From Bacillus sp. (in: firmicutes) (GTDB lineage Bacteria > Bacillota > Bacilli > Bacillales > Salisediminibacteriaceae): DNA of 38,734 nucleotides. Of the stretch, positions 7,655-17,577 are shown piece by piece. Each line of letters opens with the position of its first letter. The first letter of the stretch is position 1. The stretch spans positions 1 to 38,734 of the forward strand of contig JAJOJL010000135.1 of assembly GCA_021208645.1 (NCBI GenBank). The letters are read 5' to 3'. The position numbers and the translations under genes are program-made. The notes under the pieces are model-generated. The model did no database searches, was not told the DNA's origin, and was given only the letters and a program-made list of their open reading frames with translations.

Positions 7655-8895
7655 GCAGAGCTAAACATGTCTGGTATTGGACGAAGTTAATTTCAAAGGG
7701 TCTCTTTGTTGTCGGGATATTTTTAGCAATGTTCTTGTATGCTATGTTCCAAGGTGGATTTGTAAGCTGGTTTTTGTTTTATACAATTACAATTTTAGCT
7801 GTGTTAATGCTCGTTTACGCAGCGATTCCGTTAGGAAGTTTTCATGTAACAAGGGAATTTAGTGAAAAAGCTGTTCCTGCAGGCACGAAACTGAAGGTTA
7901 CTGTTACCATCAGCAGAAGATGGCCGTTTCCATTTTTATATTTATCCGTTAAGGATAATATAGATCCGTTATTACAGCGGCAAATGGCGAAAAACAGTTC
8001 TAAAATCATTTTTTACCCCACTTTAAAAAGGGAAATGATGTATACGTATACAGTTCCAAAGGTACAGCGTGGAGAATATGCTTTTAGCGGTATCCATCTT
8101 GAAACTAGTGATATGTTCGGTTTATTTAAAAAGGAAAAGTTTGTCCCGATGGAAGAGAAGTTACTTGTTTATCCTAATTACCACAATATTGAGCGATGGT
8201 CTCCATATGAAAAACATGAAACGGAAACAAGGATGTCATCCCATGATTACGTGGAGGATGTGACATCTGTTGCCGGTGCTAGAGAGTATGTACCTGGTGA
8301 CAAGCTAACTAGTATTGACTGGAAGGTAACTGCACGGACAGGGAAGCTCATGACAAAGGAATTTGAAGAGTTTATTGGACAAAACTTCTTAGTTATTTTA
8401 AATAATCGTCTCGCAAACGATAATTTCCGCGCTATTGAGGCTTATGAAAGCTCCATTGAGTTGGTCACATCCATTGTGATGCATGCTCACAGAAAGCAGC
8501 TTCGGGTTGGATTATGGACATTAGGGAATAAAAGCAAAACTTTTGACTTGGACGGTGGGTCGGATCACCAAAAGCGACTCGTACACCATTTGGCGACCAT
8601 CCAAGGAGAGCGGGATGCAGACTTTGCTAAACAGTTAAAGGATTACGAAAATATGGTTCCAATCGGGACCACATTAATTTTTGCATCTGCGGAAATTACA
8701 GATGCCATTCTCGAAAGAATTAAATTAATTTTATCAAGACGGGTACAGGTCTATTTTTGCTTCATTGAGGAAGAGAATAATCAGGACCCGTTCGCCTATC
8801 GAAGATTAGAAGAGCTTCGCCATCTCGGCGCAGAAGCTTATACTTTATCAGGTGGAAACATTGATCATGCCATTCCATCGTATGCAGGTGATTAG
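7651..8895 (+). CDS. yeaD: DUF58 membrane protein, MoxR partner
   Basis: 414 residues. Two membrane helices lie near residues 12-32 and 36-58, followed by a large extracytosolic or membrane-proximal region. The DUF58 signature REYVPGDKLTSIDWKVTARTGKL lies near residue 212, and a vWA-like fold covers the rest. DUF58 proteins pair with MoxR ATPases, and in this layout with a transglutaminase-like membrane protein, in a conserved three-gene block of unknown exact task that is often linked to the cell envelope. The start overlaps the moxR stop by ATGA. The next gene begins directly after its TAG, so translation is coupled throughout. Confidence 0.9.
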   Translation: MSRAKHVWYWTKLISKGLFVVGIFLAMFLYAMFQGGFVSWFLFYTITILAVLMLVYAAIPLGSFHVTREFSEKAVPAGTKLKVTVTISRRWPFPFLYLSVKDNIDPLLQRQMAKNSSKIIFYPTLKREMMYTYTVPKVQRGEYAFSGIHLETSDMFGLFKKEKFVPMEEKLLVYPNYHNIERWSPYEKHETETRMSSHDYVEDVTSVAGAREYVPGDKLTSIDWKVTARTGKLMTKEFEEFIGQNFLVILNNRLANDNFRAIEAYESSIELVTSIVMHAHRKQLRVGLWTLGNKSKTFDLDGGSDHQKRLVHHLATIQGERDADFAKQLKDYENMVPIGTTLIFASAEITDAILERIKLILSRRVQVYFCFIEEENNQDPFAYRRLEELRHLGAEAYTLSGGNIDHAIPSYAGD

Positions 8896-11185
8896 ATGAG
8901 AAGATTGGAACAGACAAATTCATCCTCCATAACCCATTTATTTATATACGCTCTGGCCTTTCTCCTTCTGTGGGAATGGTTAAGACCGATTCCAACCATT
9001 ACAGATACGAGCTATATTGAAGTGTTTGTATTTTTTGCCTTCTTTAGCTGTGTCTTAATTTTTTTTAAGGGTTTCTCCGTATTTAATGATACCTTCTCTT
9101 TTATTGGGAAGCATTTACGGTTTACATTACATTTTTCATGAAGGATCTTTCTTCAGCAGAGAAGGTGGAATGGAAACGATCCGATTTTTCTTATCTGATG
9201 GATGGTATAACATAAAGCTCATTTTTTCTTGGGAGTTATCCATGTTAACAGATTTTTTCAGGACTTTCCTTCTGTTTATGCTTCTCCTGTTAATTTGTTA
9301 TTTATTGTACTTCTGGATTTTTCATACGAAAAAAATCTTTTTCTTCCTGTTGGCAACAGTAATATATATTACCGTGCTTGATACATTCACAATGGTGGAT
9401 GCTTCTATGGCGATTATCCGTATCGTTGTGATTGGTTTCTTTATCGTTACGCTCCTTCATATGCTGAAAATTCAGGAGGAAGAAAAGGCGATTGGGAAAC
9501 GGGGAAGTTCGTACATTTCCTCTGCCTGGATGTATACCTTGATCTTTATGATTGTAATTGCTACCTCTGTTGGTTATGCAGCCCCGAAGTTTGACCCGCA
9601 ATGGGAGGATCCGGTGCCTGTATTCCGTCATTATGTATTAGGGGAGGATCTGCCGGGATTTGGGGATGGCGTTCGTCGGGTTGGTTACGGCGTGGATGAT
9701 GCTCGTTTAGGCGGAGGGTTCGTTCAGGATTACAGTACTGTTTTTTATGCAGAAGTGGAAGGCCCTATGTACTGGCGTGGTGAATCTAAATATGAATATA
9801 CAGGGCATGGCTGGGTTTCTGAGCCAGTTCTATCAAATTCCTATAGTTTGTTTCTTGAAGATGAAATAGATTATTACATGTATGGACGAAGTACGGTGGT
9901 GGAGGACCGGGATGTTCGAATAACAATGGAAGAAGGGGTGGGATTTAATCACCTGTTCTATCCAGGGCAGCTTCATGGACTGAATCTTGATTCGTTAAAC
10001 TATCGTATTTCAGGAAGATCTGGTAATTTACCAGCAATTGAATTTTTTACAGATAGTGTAGCAGGTAAGGTGTTGGCTCAAACAGAACAGCCAGATGATT
10101 ATGTTGTACTTATGGAATACGAGCTAACCTATGGTGAACCATCTTTTGCTTTGAACGTATTGAAGGAAGACGGGGAAGACCCTGAGAGTATTCGAGAGCG
10201 ATATTTACAACTTCCAGACGACCTGCCTCAACGGGTGGTTGATTTAGCCGAAGATATAACTGCAGAATATGATAACCGTTACGATAAAGTAGTTGCCGTA
10301 GAGCAATACTTTTCTGGAAATGGGTTTGAGTATGAGACTGTAGATGTGCCTATTCCAGAAGAAGGTCAGGATTATGTGGATCAATTCTTGTTTGAGACCC
10401 AGCGTGGTTATTGTGACAATTACTCAACTGCAATGGCAGTTATGCTACGTTCTGTTGGGATTCCAACAAGATGGGTGAAGGGGTTTACCCCTGGAGAAGA
10501 AGTGGAACGACTTTCCAATGGGCGATATTTATATGAGGTTTCCAATAACAATGCCCATTCGTGGGTAGAAGTATATTTCCCTGATGCTGGTTGGGTGCCT
10601 TTTGAGCCGACACAAGGGTTCACAAACAATGTGGATTTTCACGAGGAAGAAGAGGAATCTACAGAAGAAACGACAGAAGAAGAAACGACTGAACCTGAGG
10701 ATCGGGAGCAAATGGACGACCCGGACTCCCCATTCTTGGAGGAAGGGGATGACTTTGAAGGTGGAAGTGGACTTGACAGGAATGATCAAGGAGGGTTCAA
10801 CTTTAGCCTAAGGGAAAGCTTAACGTGGAAAAACTTCTTTATCTCCCTGTTAGTCATTGGGATGGTTGTTGTTGTCTACCAAAAAATAACGATTCTCCAA
10901 AACAATTATTTTCTCCTTCATTATCGTTTCCTTGGGACAGATGAGCGCTTTAAGTCTGCTTATCGAAGACTTCTATGGATGTTAAAAAATGAAGGAATAA
11001 CGAGAGAAGATGGAGAGACCCTTCGAGAATATGCCAAACGGGTTGACCGTATTCTAGGTACGTCTGGGATGGGTACGCTAACAGAAACGTATGAGAAAGT
11101 GTATTATGGCGGAAAAGTTCCTGAAGGAGATTGGAAGGAACAATCAAAAGATTGGGAAGAATTGGTGAAACAATTAAACCCTTGA
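8896..11185 (+). CDS. yebA: Membrane transglutaminase-like protein, TgpA/YebA type (one frameshift)
   Basis: About 762 residues once repaired (B. subtilis YebA is of similar size). The N-terminal third has several membrane helices. The large outer domain carries the transglutaminase-like core: catalytic Cys in RGYCDNYSTAMAVMLRSVGIP, His in NNNAHSWVEVYF, and Asp in PDAGWVPFEP. Then come a Glu/Thr-rich linker, one more membrane helix (NFFISLLVIGMVVVVYQ) and a DUF4129-like cytosolic tail. The frame breaks in the T run 9059-9066: dropping one T gives LIFLRVSPYLMIPSLLLGS. The gene abuts the DUF58 gene. Its stop codon lies inside the -35 box of the guaA promoter. Confidence 0.9.
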
Positions 11186-11210
11186 CCGATTGCAGGGGTA
11201 CTGTTAAAAT
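11182..11210 (+). promoter_or_regulatory. guaA promoter candidate
   Basis: TTGACC (11182-11187), a 17-bp spacer, TAAAAT (11205-11210). The -35 box contains the TGA of yebA. Transcription would start near 11217, about 85 nt before the riboswitch. Confidence 0.6.
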
Positions 11211-11299
11211 GAATCCGACTTACGAAGACACACCATTCTTCAGCGGGAGTGCGTCGTAGCGAATGGACTAAGCTAAATTAGATAATTAAATAGAACAAT

Positions 11300-11372
11300 T
11301 ACCTCATATATCCTTAGGAATATGGCCTAAGAGTCTCTACCGGGTTACCGTAAATAACCTGACTATGAAGGG
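11300..11372 (+). promoter_or_regulatory. Guanine riboswitch aptamer before guaA
   Basis: Purine-riboswitch core: P1 strands CCTCATA and TATGAAGG, P2 CTTAGG/CCTAAG around AATATGG, conserved GTCTCTACC, P3 GGGTTA/TAACC around CCGTAAA, and the junction GACTAT. The C in GACTAT is position 74, which selects guanine over adenine. P1 has one bulged A. The rest of 11186-11533 holds the promoter, the terminator and the guaA ribosome-binding site. Confidence 0.95.
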
Positions 11373-11393
11373 AGAAGTTTCAAAGACTAATAG

Positions 11394-11445
11394 ACTAGAA
11401 ATTCTGCCTTCGTGCCTTCACGGAGGAGATTTTCTAGTTTTTTTT
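11394..11445 (+). terminator. guaA riboswitch terminator
   Basis: A long imperfect stem begins ACTAGAAA (11394-11401), is topped by CTTCGTG/CACGGAG, closes with TTTCTAGT, and ends in eight T (11438-11445). TGAAGG in the P1 3' strand can pair with CCTTCA in the upper part of the terminator. This fits an OFF switch that terminates when guanine is bound. Confidence 0.9.
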
Positions 11446-11533
11446 GTCCATTTCAGGTAAAACTATTCATGTACAATATAAACGGATAGGTAAATAAGAA
11501 TCCAGTCAATAATGGAGAAAAGGTGGATTTATT

Positions 11534-13085
11534 ATGAAAGAAATTATGGAAGAGATTAAAGAGAAAATTGTCGTCCTTGACTTTGGTGGACAGTACAATC
11601 AGTTAATTGCAAGGAGAATCAGGGATTTAGGTGTATTTAGTGAACTGCATTCTCATAAACTGACGGTGGAAGAAATAAAAGAAATGAATCCTACGGGGAT
11701 TATTTTTTCTGGTGGACCGAACAGTGTATATGCGGACGGTGCTCCTCGTTGTGATGAGCGCATTTTTTGATCTAGGGATTCCTGTTTTAGGGATTTGCTA
11801 CGGCATGCAGCTCATGACTCACCACTTCAAGGGGAAAGTAGAAGCCGCTAATCACAGAGAATATGGTAAAGCCCTCATTACGATTGAAAATAAAAGTAAG
11901 TTATATGACGGACTTGAAGACAAGCAATCTGTTTGGATGAGCCATGGTGACCTGGTTGTAGCTCCGCCGGAAGGTTTTACAGTAGATGCAACGAACGTCT
12001 CTTGCCCTGTTGCTGCCATGAGTGATGAAAGCCGGGGATTATATGGTGTTCAGTTCCATCCAGAGGTGCGTCATTCAGAATACGGCAATGATATGCTAAA
12101 AAACTTTGTGTATAACATTTGTAAATGTGAAGGCAACTGGTCCATGGAAAACTTCATTGATATGGAAGTGGAGAAAGTCCGTGAATTAGTTGGTAACAAG
12201 AAAGTCCTTTGCGCATTAAGCGGCGGAGTGGATTCTTCCGTTGTTGCTGCCCTCATTCATAAGGCAATAGGTGACCAACTAGTCTGTATGTTTATTGACC
12301 ATGGTCTTTTACGAAAAGGGGAAGCGGAAAGTGTTATGAAAACTTTCTCAGAAGGCTTTGATATGAATGTGATCAAGATCGATGCACAAGAGCGTTTCTT
12401 ATCGAAGTTGGAAGGGGTAAAAGACCCTGAGAAGAAAAGAAAAATTATTGGAAATGAATTTATCTATGTTTTTGAAGAAGAAGCAGGAAAGTTAGAGGAC
12501 GTTGATTTCCTAGCTCAAGGTACGTTATATACAGACATTATTGAAAGTGGTACTGATACGGCACAGACAATTAAGTCTCACCATAATGTAGGTGGACTGC
12601 CGGAAGACATGAAGTTCCAGCTCATCGAGCCATTAAATACGTTATTTAAAGACGAAGTACGTGAAGTAGGAACGGAGCTTGGGCTTCCTGATGAAATTGT
12701 TTGGAGACAACCATTCCCTGGACCAGGTTTAGGTATTCGTGTACTGGGTGAAATTACAGAGGAAAAGCTTGAAATCGTTCGTGAATCGGACGCGATTCTC
12801 CGGGAAGAAATTAAGAAGGCCGGGTTAGATCGGGAGATTTGGCAATACTTCACGGCGCTACCGGATATGAGGAGTGTTGGTGTCATGGGGGATGCAAGAA
12901 CCTATGACTACACGGTTGGAATCCGTGCTGTGACGTCCATCGATGGGATGACTTCTGACTGGGCGCGAATCCCTTACGAGGTCTTGGAGATTATTTCCAC
13001 GCGTATTGTGAACGAAGTGAAGAATGTTAATAGGGTAGTGTACGATATCACTTCGAAGCCACCGGCAACAATCGAATGGGAATAA
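11534..13085 (+). CDS. guaA: GMP synthase (glutamine-hydrolysing) (one frameshift)
   Basis: Converts XMP to GMP using ATP and glutamine. The N-terminal class I amidotransferase has catalytic Cys88 in LGICYGMQ and His in QFHPEV. The ATP pyrophosphatase P-loop is [10 protein letters not shown], followed by the dimerisation domain ending PPATIEWE. The frame breaks in T6 at 11763-11768. One T fewer gives [14 protein letters not shown] and a 516-residue enzyme (B. subtilis 513). ATG 11534 follows AAAGGTGG. The frameshift separates the amidotransferase N-terminus from its active-site Cys and would destroy a central enzyme, so an assembly error is the best reading. Controlled by the guanine riboswitch upstream. 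Confidence 0.96.
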
Positions 13086-13092
13086 CTCCCTG

Positions 13093-13170
13093 AAATACGA
13101 ACATTAAGTTAAGGATATCTGATTATTATTCGTTTTTAATGTTGACAGAACGATAGTTCAACCTTATACT
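13093..13170 (+). promoter_or_regulatory. pbuG promoter with two PurR boxes
   Basis: Box 1 is AAATACGAACATT (13093-13105). Box 2 in inverted orientation is ATTATTCGTTTTT (13125-13137; complement AAAAACGAATAAT). Both resemble the Bacillus PurBox AWWWCCGAACWWT. The promoter TTGACA (13142-13147)-N17-TATACT (13165-13170) begins 5 bp after box 2. The purE promoter has almost the same arrangement. Confidence 0.75.
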
Positions 13171-13199
13171 TATGGATATAATCATTGTTTCTGCTATAT

Positions 13200-13268
13200 G
13201 TTCGTATAATTTCGGGAATAGGGCCCGTAAGTTTCTACCGAGCTACCGTAAATGGCTTGACTACGAAT
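13200..13268 (+). promoter_or_regulatory. Guanine riboswitch aptamer before pbuG
   Basis: P1 TTCGTA (13201-13206) with TACGAA (13262-13267), P2 CGGG/CCCG, then GTTTCTACC, P3 around CCGTAAA, and junction GACTAC with the guanine-specific C. The 3' P1 strand continues into AATGATACA (13266-13274), which pairs perfectly with TGTATCATT (13326-13334). That gives a rival structure to P1, a plausible antiterminator. Region 13086-13429 holds no gene, only this leader. Confidence 0.93.
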
Positions 13269-13356
13269 GATACATAGTAGGGGAATTTGTGAACTTTCTT
13301 ACTTGATGTTCGGTTCATATTCCTTTGTATCATTAGTGTGTTAACTATTTCTTTTG

Positions 13357-13388
13357 CTCCAGGTCCTATATGGGACTTGGAGTTTTTT
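13357..13388 (+). terminator. pbuG riboswitch terminator
   Basis: Stem CTCCAGGTCC (13357-13366) with GGACTTGGAG (13373-13382), one G-U pair, 6-nt loop, then six T. Confidence 0.9.
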
Positions 13389-13429
13389 CATGAGCAGGAA
13401 CAAAACCTAAATAAAGGAGAGTTAACTCA

Positions 13430-14740
13430 ATGGATCGTTATTTTCAATTTAAAGAATTAGGCACAGATTACAAAAAAGAAACACTTGGTGGTTTAACAAC
13501 CTTCTTAGCAATGGCATATATTCTATTTGTTAATCCATACTACCTTGGTATTGCAGGAATGGACGAAGGAGCTGTTTTTGTTGCCACTGCTTTAGCAGCA
13601 GCAATAGGTACGATCATCATGGGTCTTCTTGCTAAATATCCAATCGCTTTAGCACCAGGGATGGGCTTAAATGCATTTTTCACATTTTCCGTTGTTATTG
13701 GTTTAGGCATTCCTTGGCAAACAGCATTATTAGGTGTATTTATTTCTGGAATTATTTTTATCATCATAACCGTAGTTGGTATTCGTGAATTAATTATTAA
13801 TGCTATTCCGGCTGAGTTGAAGTATGCAGCAGCAGCAGGTATTGGTTTATTTATTGCATTTATCGGTCTTCAAGGTGCTGGTATTGTTGTTCCATCTGAA
13901 GCAACAGCAGTAACATTAGGTGATTTTACTAACCCAGCAACATTATTAGCTATTTTTGGTGTTATTGTTACGGTTGTTCTAATGGCATATGGTTTACGTG
14001 GTGGCATTTTTTATGGAATGATCATTACTGCTTTTGTAGGTGTTTTATTTGCAGTTATTGACCGTCCTGATGGATTTATCGGTGCTGTCCCGAGCCTTGA
14101 ACCAACATTTTTGGCGTTCTTACAGCCCTTCGCGGACTATAGTTTTGGTGAAATTTTCACTTTAAATTTAATTATTGTTATTTTAACTTTCTTGTTCGTT
14201 GATTTCTTTGATACGGCTGGAACATTATATGCAGTAGCAAATCAAGCTGGTTTTGTAAAAGACAACAAGCTTCCACGTGCACAGAAGGCATTACTTGCAG
14301 ACTCCTCTGCAACAGTTGTTGGTGCAGTATTAGGTACATCTACAACGACTGCTTATATTGAGTCATCATCAGGGATTGCAGCAGGAGCTAGAACAGGATT
14401 TGCTTCATTAGTTACGGGAGTGTTGTTCCTAGTAGCATTATTATTCTCACCGTTATTGACGGTTGTTACTGAATCCGTTACTGCACCGGCATTAATCGTA
14501 GTAGGTATTTTAATGGCGGGTGCTATTGGTAATATTGAATGGAAAAAATTCGAAATTGCAGTTCCGGCTTTCTTAACAGTTATCGCTATGCCGTTGACTT
14601 ACAGTATTGCGACTGGTATTGCGTTAGGTTTCGTTATGTATCCAATTACAATGCTTGCCAAAGGAAGAGGAAAAGAAGTACACCCAATCATGTACGCATT
14701 GTTCTTCGTGTTCATTGCTTACTTCATCTTCCATGATTAA
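13430..14740 (+). CDS. pbuG: Guanine/hypoxanthine permease, NCS2 family (AzgA-like)
   Basis: A 436-residue membrane transporter that takes up hypoxanthine and guanine, feeding the salvage route next to GMP synthesis. It has the AzgA/PbuG features: an N-terminal ETLGGLTTFLAMAYILFVNP segment, many membrane helices, FVDFFDTAGTL, and the SSATVVGAVLGTSTTTAYIESSSGI loop followed by AAGARTG, the family's purine-binding region. The start ATG 13430 follows AAAGGAGAG. It is monocistronic: its own promoter, PurR boxes and riboswitch lie before it and a strong terminator follows at 14759. PbuG specificity, rather than the adenine-type PbuO, is supported by the guanine riboswitch and by synteny with B. 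subtilis guaA-pbuG. Confidence 0.93.
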   Translation: MDRYFQFKELGTDYKKETLGGLTTFLAMAYILFVNPYYLGIAGMDEGAVFVATALAAAIGTIIMGLLAKYPIALAPGMGLNAFFTFSVVIGLGIPWQTALLGVFISGIIFIIITVVGIRELIINAIPAELKYAAAAGIGLFIAFIGLQGAGIVVPSEATAVTLGDFTNPATLLAIFGVIVTVVLMAYGLRGGIFYGMIITAFVGVLFAVIDRPDGFIGAVPSLEPTFLAFLQPFADYSFGEIFTLNLIIVILTFLFVDFFDTAGTLYAVANQAGFVKDNKLPRAQKALLADSSATVVGAVLGTSTTTAYIESSSGIAAGARTGFASLVTGVLFLVALLFSPLLTVVTESVTAPALIVVGILMAGAIGNIEWKKFEIAVPAFLTVIAMPLTYSIATGIALGFVMYPITMLAKGRGKEVHPIMYALFFVFIAYFIFHD

Positions 14741-14758
14741 TAGATAATATTAACTTGC

Positions 14759-14787
14759 AGCCACTCCTTTTAAAGGGGTGGCTTTTT
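14759..14787 (+). terminator. pbuG terminator
   Basis: AGCCACTCC (14759-14767) pairs with GGGGTGGCT (14775-14783) around TTTTAAA, followed by a T run. Confidence 0.9.
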
Positions 14788-14830
14788 GTGTTTTTAATGG
14801 GAAGAGCGTATGGGATGGGTAAGCATTCTA

Positions 14831-14950
14831 TTTAAGTCAAAGGTACGTTGTTGACGTAAATAGGGAGGAAAAAATGTATGCAATTAAGTCATATCGTCGT
14901 TTTGATGTAAATAGGAGCAAAAATCAAACTATATTTAAGTCAAACCAGCC
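14831..14950. repeat. Array C: 52-bp hairpin repeats before the polyketide synthase
   Basis: TTAAGTCA recurs at 14832, 14884 and 14935 (steps 52 and 51). Unit 1 reads ATTTAAGTCAA, 10 nt, TTGACGTAAAT, then AGGGAGGAAAAAATG. Unit 2 repeats this with changes and unit 3 is cut short. The arm-loop-arm-tail plan (11-10-11-20) is that of array A with a different arm sequence. The rest of 14788-15031 holds no clear promoter. Confidence 0.75.
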
Positions 14951-15031
14951 ATTATTTTTTAGAAGAACGGATGATTCGTTCAATGTTTGGAAAAATAATC
15001 TAATAAATGTAATTGTAGGAGGCTTTTCCAA

Positions 15032-16126
15032 ATGCCGAGTATCGTATCTGTTAGTACTGCAATACCGCAATATGCAATTCCAAGTAGTGAAACGGAGGAG
15101 GTTGTAAAAGAGTTATTTAAAGACTCCTTCCCTGAATTGCATAGACTACTGGCTATATTTAATAACGGACAAATTGAAAAGCGACATTTTGTTGTACCGA
15201 AGGAGTGGTTTAAGGGCGATCACTCTTTCACAGAAAAAAATAACTTATATATTGAAGAAGCCACAAGGCTAGGGGGAGAAGCGATTCGAGCTTGTTTACA
15301 TAATGATAAATTTGCACAAAACATAAAAGAAGAGGAGATTGATGCCATAATATTTGTCTCGAGCTCTGGTATTGCAACCCCGACAATAGATGCACGAATT
15401 ATGAATCAACTCCCCTTTTCTGCCCATACGAAACGAATTCCATTATGGGGGTTAGGTTGTGCTGGAGGTGCAGCAGGAATGAGCCGAGCTTTTGAATATT
15501 GTTTAGCCTATCCTGAAGCAAAGGTACTTCTCCTATGTGTGGAGCTATGCAGCCTAACTTTCCAAAAAAACGATACAAGAAAAAGTAATTTAGTAGGAAC
15601 CTCTCTCTTTGCCGACGGTGTTTCTTGTGCGTTAGTAATGGGGGATGATGCCATAAAACAGGAAAAGAAGGTTGCAAAAAAACAGACACTACCTCGAATA
15701 TTAGGAACCCAGTCTACCTTAATGCAAGACTCTTTAGATGTGATGGGGTGGCAGGTGAATAACGACGGTCTTCAAGTCATCTTTTCTAAAGATATTCCAA
15801 CCATTGTACGTAACTGGTTAGGCCCTAATATAGAGGGATTTCTTGCAAAACACGATCTTAAAACGGAGGATATTGAGCGACTAGTTGCCCATCCTGGAGG
15901 GAAGAAAGTGTTGGACAGTATTGAAAAAACAATTGGCTGTGACTCCACGATGACGGATGCTGCACGAGAAGTTCTCCGTAATTTTGGAAATATGTCTTCG
16001 GCGACTATTCTCTATGTTTTAAAAGAAATCATGGAGAAAGGGCCTGCTCCTGGAGAGAGGGGATTAATGACTGCATTAGGGCCAGGGTTTAGTTCGGAGC
16101 TGTTACTTTTAGAATGGAGGGAATGA
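15032..16126 (+). CDS. bpsA: Type III polyketide synthase (chalcone/stilbene synthase family)
   Basis: A 364-residue thiolase-fold enzyme that in Bacillus condenses fatty acyl-CoA with malonyl-CoA to give alkylpyrones. The triad is visible: Cys143 in GLGCAGGAAG, His287 in VAHPGG, and Asn320 in NFGNMSS. The C-terminal LGPGFSSELLLLEW is typical. Its length matches B. subtilis BpsA (365). The start ATG 15032 follows TAGGAGG (15016-15022). The next gene is the isoprenylcysteine methyltransferase-like partner, starting 2 bp after this stop, as in B. subtilis bpsA-bpsB. Its insertion between pbuG and yebE differs from the B. subtilis order. Confidence 0.92.
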   Translation: MPSIVSVSTAIPQYAIPSSETEEVVKELFKDSFPELHRLLAIFNNGQIEKRHFVVPKEWFKGDHSFTEKNNLYIEEATRLGGEAIRACLHNDKFAQNIKEEEIDAIIFVSSSGIATPTIDARIMNQLPFSAHTKRIPLWGLGCAGGAAGMSRAFEYCLAYPEAKVLLLCVELCSLTFQKNDTRKSNLVGTSLFADGVSCALVMGDDAIKQEKKVAKKQTLPRILGTQSTLMQDSLDVMGWQVNNDGLQVIFSKDIPTIVRNWLGPNIEGFLAKHDLKTEDIERLVAHPGGKKVLDSIEKTIGCDSTMTDAAREVLRNFGNMSSATILYVLKEIMEKGPAPGERGLMTALGPGFSSELLLLEWRE

Positions 16127-16128
16127 AA

Positions 16129-16641
16129 ATGACTATATATTGGGTACTAATTGTACTAGTAATTGGGCAACGTTTACTTGAACTTTTAATAGCAAGAAGA
16201 AATGAAGCTTGGATGAAGGGCCAAGGTGCTTTGGAATTTGGGGAGGATCACTATAAATGGATTGTGCTGATGCATGGTAGCTTCTTTGTGTTTTTATCGA
16301 CTGAGGTTTACTACAGGGGAAGTGAATTAGCAAAATGGTGGTTGCTTGTTGGAAGCTTATTTTTACTGGTACAACTGATGCGCGGTTGGATTCTTTATTC
16401 TCTAGGTCCGTATTGGAACACGAAAATACTTGTTTTGCCAGGAAGTAGAATGGTTAAAAAAGGACCATACCGTTGGGTTAAGCATCCGAATTATTGGGTG
16501 GTTACATTGGAATTAGCCTTACTCCCAATGATATTTGGTGCTTACTTAACAGCTGTTATTTTTACCATATTGAATGGAATTTTATTGCTCCTCATTAGAA
16601 TTCCTGCTGAAGAACAAGCCCTATCCATGTTATCGGAGTAA
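16129..16641 (+). CDS. bpsB: Isoprenylcysteine carboxyl methyltransferase-like protein (alkylpyrone methyltransferase)
   Basis: A 170-residue integral membrane protein with about four or five helices. The ICMT-family C-terminal motif reads GPYRWVKHPNYWVVTLELALLP, then RIPAEEQAL; these bind S-adenosylmethionine in the family. In B. subtilis the partner BpsB (YpbQ) methylates the alkylpyrones made by BpsA. ATG 16129 is chosen because GGAGGG (16116-16121) lies 7 nt before it; ATG 16114 and 16123 overlap that site. It follows the polyketide synthase stop by 2 bp and is surely co-translated with it. Confidence 0.88.
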   Translation: MTIYWVLIVLVIGQRLLELLIARRNEAWMKGQGALEFGEDHYKWIVLMHGSFFVFLSTEVYYRGSELAKWWLLVGSLFLLVQLMRGWILYSLGPYWNTKILVLPGSRMVKKGPYRWVKHPNYWVVTLELALLPMIFGAYLTAVIFTILNGILLLLIRIPAEEQALSMLSE

Positions 16642-16665
16642 ACCATAGTAGAAGAGATAGGAAGT

Positions 16666-16712
16666 CAATCTGTGATAAGATAGTACAAGCATTGTACTGT
16701 CAAAACAGATTG
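16666..16712 (+). other. Hairpin between bpsB and yebE
   Basis: CAATCTGT (16666-16673) pairs with ACAGATTG (16705-16712). Inside, AGTACAA (16682-16688) pairs with TTGTACT (16692-16698). No T tract follows, so a terminator is doubtful; an operator or processing site is possible. Confidence 0.5.
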
Positions 16713-16759
16713 CTTGTCTAAAAGGAGGAGACTTTAGGCAAGAGTAGGGGGACATATGT

Positions 16760-17299
16760 ATGTTAAATACTATACTTGAAAACGCAATCGGGATGATCGT
16801 CATTATTTTAGTTATTAACATTGTCTATGTGACGTTGTTTACGATCAGGATGATTTTTACGTTAAAAGGGCAGCGTTACTTTGCTGCATCCGTCAGTGTT
16901 ATTGAGGTGATCATTTATATCGTTGGTTTAGGGCTAGTCCTAGACAACTTAGGTCAAATACATAATTTAATCGCCTATGCCATTGGGTATGCCATTGGTG
17001 TGCTCGTGGGAATGAAGTTGGAAGAAAAGCTCGCCTTAGGTTATATAACCGTCAATGTGATTACAAAGGAGTATGAGCCTGACATACCAAATGCTCTCCG
17101 GGACAAAGGTTACGGAGTGACGAACTGGGTTGCTTACGGTCGTGAAGGGGAGCGTTTAATGATGGAAATACTCACGTCGAGGAAATCAGAGGCCGCATTA
17201 TATAAAACGGTGAAGGAACTGGATCCACACGCCTTTATCATTTCTCATGAAACGAAGGCATTCTTTGGCGGTTTCTGGGTGAAGGGAGTACGAAGGTAA
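16760..17299 (+). CDS. yebE: UPF0316 / DUF2179 membrane protein YebE
   Basis: 179 residues. Three hydrophobic segments in the first 90 residues ([62 protein letters not shown]) are followed by a soluble DUF2179 domain with [21 protein letters not shown]. The cellular role is unknown. The B. subtilis orthologue sits in the same place before purE. ATG 16760 follows AGGGGGA (16746-16752) at a 7-nt gap. The yebG-like gene follows 4 bp later, making an operon pair. Confidence 0.88.
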   Translation: MLNTILENAIGMIVIILVINIVYVTLFTIRMIFTLKGQRYFAASVSVIEVIIYIVGLGLVLDNLGQIHNLIAYAIGYAIGVLVGMKLEEKLALGYITVNVITKEYEPDIPNALRDKGYGVTNWVAYGREGERLMMEILTSRKSEAALYKTVKELDPHAFIISHETKAFFGGFWVKGVRR

Positions 17300-17303
17300 T
17301 AAT

Positions 17304-17537
17304 ATGGGAAAAAAATCGGATAAAAGAGTGGAAAAGTCAAAAGGGAAAAAGCGGTTTGTTGTGGAAGAAGGGGAATCGATCGACGACTGTCTGGAACGGA
17401 TGAAAAAAGAAGGATATTATCCGGTCAGACGGACGGAAGAGCCGATTTTGCAGGAAGTAAACCGTAATGGAAAAGTGGAAATAGAAACGGCACGGCAGCA
17501 AATTGTTTTTGAAGGGAAATTACTCCAGGAAAAATGA
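17304..17537 (+). CDS. yebG: NETI-motif protein (YebG-like), motif diverged
   Basis: A small, highly charged protein of 77 residues with a Lys-rich N-terminus. The core FVVEEGESIDDCLERMKKEGYYPVRRTEEPIL matches the NETI family pattern, but the name-giving NETI stretch here reads ESID. Function unknown. It lies 4 bp after yebE and before the pur block, as in B. subtilis. No promoter of its own is visible. Confidence 0.8.
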   Translation: MGKKSDKRVEKSKGKKRFVVEEGESIDDCLERMKKEGYYPVRRTEEPILQEVNRNGKVEIETARQQIVFEGKLLQEK

Positions 17538-17577
17538 TTTTATCGAGTTATGCAGGGGAAGGTTAGGGTGAATTTTT

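Noticed and set aside
14874-15107. 77-residue ORF before the polyketide synthase
   Set aside because: It covers array C and overlaps the well-supported start of the next gene in another frame.
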